From the NCBI GenBank assembly GCA_910592205.1, contig CAJVPJ010000667.1:1-19397 (forward strand): DNA of 19,397 bases, read 5' to 3'. How positions within the stretch are numbered: position 1 is the first letter of the stretch; every line of letters begins with the position of its first letter. The stretch is from Paraglomus occultum. Taxonomy: Eukaryota > Glomeromycota > Glomeromycetes > Paraglomerales > Paraglomeraceae. Positions 18,262-19,397 of the stretch are shown here, one piece after another. The translations under genes were made by a program, and so were the position numbers. A model generated the notes under the pieces. It was not told where the DNA came from. It saw nothing but the letters and a program-made list of their open reading frames with translations, and made no database searches.

Positions 18262-18470
18262 TTTGTTAAATGATAGTTGACGAACAGCCTACTGCCTTTA
18301 ATTTCGACTCTCGATAATTCGACTTTACAGAATTTAATCGCCTGGGACCAAGACCCGATTTTCCCATATGAAATTCTTTCCGTTTATCGTACGTGTAAAC
18401 TTTCGATAATTGGTTAATTCGACCGTTTACACTGATTTCATTAAACTTCCGATTACTCGATCGCATGCCA
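18262..18470. mobile_element. Decayed Tigger/mariner-like fragment
   Basis: Motifs tttcgactctcgataattcg (18302-18321), ctttcgataattggttaatt (18400-18419) and cgaccg resemble the repeated 'ctcgataattcga' terminal sequences of Tigger/mariner-type elements. No matching opposite end or TA duplication was found, so this is a fragment at most. Confidence 0.3.
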
Positions 18471-19319
18471 TCTTACGCGACGTACAGAAGCAGCAAATAT
18501 GCAATTATCAATTTAGAACTACACATTTCAGCTGTACCGCGTAGATTTTATCTCAAATATGGCATTATTCAAAGAACATATTTTATCTGTACTGTTGTAT
18601 GTCAGTTTAGAATTTATGTCAATATACAATAATATTAATATGTAGATTGAATGAAAAATATTATTAAACAATGTGTCAGCTAGTATAACTAATGTTATAA
18701 ACTGTATTCTTGCACGCGAGTTATTAGTATAAGAGTCGCTTGATTAAAACTTTGAACTATTGATCTTCTAATTTCGATGATAGATACACAATGATTTTGC
18801 ATTGAGAGCAGTATGGTTAGACTGTCAATTGTACAAGGATTTGCATGAAGATCGTATTTTGTTATCGTACGATGATCTTGATTTGCATTGAATATGATTT
18901 GCATTCATTAAATTGAAATACGGTTAGGCTGTAAACGTGTTGACCTGATCGTATAAACGAGACAAACTTTATGTTAATTCAGACATATTTCATATTTTGA
19001 TAGTTAAGAAATTTGCCTTTACTCTACCAACATCAAATTATGAAATGAATAAACAATGTAGTGTAGATGTAATTTAGCAATTTCAACTATTAAACAGCAT
19101 GAAGTAAATGGTGATATGTACCTACACCGTAATATTAACATTGTCCGAAATCTAATAAGCTCGTCATAATATCATTGTCGAAATTTGATTCTATGATAAT
19201 TATACACAAGGAGTTGCGGGGAGAAAAAGACCAAATAGCTCTCCGACCAGTAACAATATTCTTCCTAATAAATTAACGAGCGGAGAGTTCGGATTATAAT
19301 AAGCCCACTTCTTTGTTTA
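18471..19319. other. AT-rich stretch, nothing recognised
   Basis: Only short frames with no recognisable protein. A short inverted match (ctctccg at about 19239 and cggagag at about 19280) flanks an AT-rich core, too weak to call an element. Confidence 0.3.
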
Positions 19320-19372
19320 TATATGGGGCATGCTGCAACAAAACCAGACAAAGTGAACATTCTATAAATGAG
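19320..19372 (+). repeat. Dispersed repeat, copy 2 of 2
   Basis: Same-orientation copy of the segment at 15101-15160: tatatggggca, then ctgcaacaaaaccagacaaa, gtgaacattc and tataaatgag. Similarity ends at about 19372, just before the window edge. Confidence 0.85.
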
Positions 19373-19397
19373 AGGCTGATTAGGATGTGGCTGTAAA

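Overview
The window looks like nuclear DNA of a fungus, most likely an arbuscular mycorrhizal fungus (Glomeromycotina, Rhizophagus-like). It is strongly AT-rich. Its housekeeping genes are split by many short GT-AG introns, mostly 65-95 nt. It carries debris of gene families known to be expanded in Rhizophagus: Sel1-repeat proteins, Mrr-like and Uma2-like nuclease folds, a family B DNA polymerase-like N-terminus beside a small Cys/His-rich protein, and pogo/Tigger-type repeats. The species is inferred from family recall, not from any search.

Layout. 1-962: a divergent pair, a truncated PolB-like N-terminus on the minus strand and a small two-module zinc-binding protein on the plus strand. 963-2617: gene-poor repeat ground with 16-bp tandem repeats, a GATAGCAT-rich stretch, a 29-bp direct repeat, an eroded ORF and a perfect hairpin. 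2617-3886: a Uma2-like gene (minus) and a small trailing ORF. 4900-5800: a 633-bp TA-flanked inverted-repeat transposon that splits a minus-strand ORF. 6000-7120: degenerate repeats. 7411-7790: an Mrr-like pseudogene. 8380-8875: a Sel1-repeat pseudogene (minus).

From 9640 the window is mainly cellular genes. An unrecognised four-exon gene (9788-10788, plus) converges on a complete 12-exon glycyl-tRNA synthetase gene (10899-13721, minus), with 110 bp between the stop codons. The synthetase has an in-frame upstream ATG that would add a mitochondrial-type presequence. 14550-15900 holds a repeat-built element and a broken unrecognised gene. 16161-17713 (plus) is a complete six-exon snurportin-1 gene. 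17714-19397 has no convincing gene but holds transposon-like fragments and a second copy of a 50-60-bp repeat also present at 15101.

The two recognised housekeeping genes have separate jobs: charging tRNA-Gly, and nuclear import of m3G-capped snRNPs. Nothing suggests co-regulation beyond proximity. I see no convincing complete novel system. The best leads are the PolB/zinc-protein pair, the dual-start synthetase, the transposon caught inside an ORF and the unknown four-exon gene. Exon boundaries were set by hand from splice consensus, reading-phase continuity and remembered protein families. I did not recognise a tRNA, rRNA or CRISPR array.
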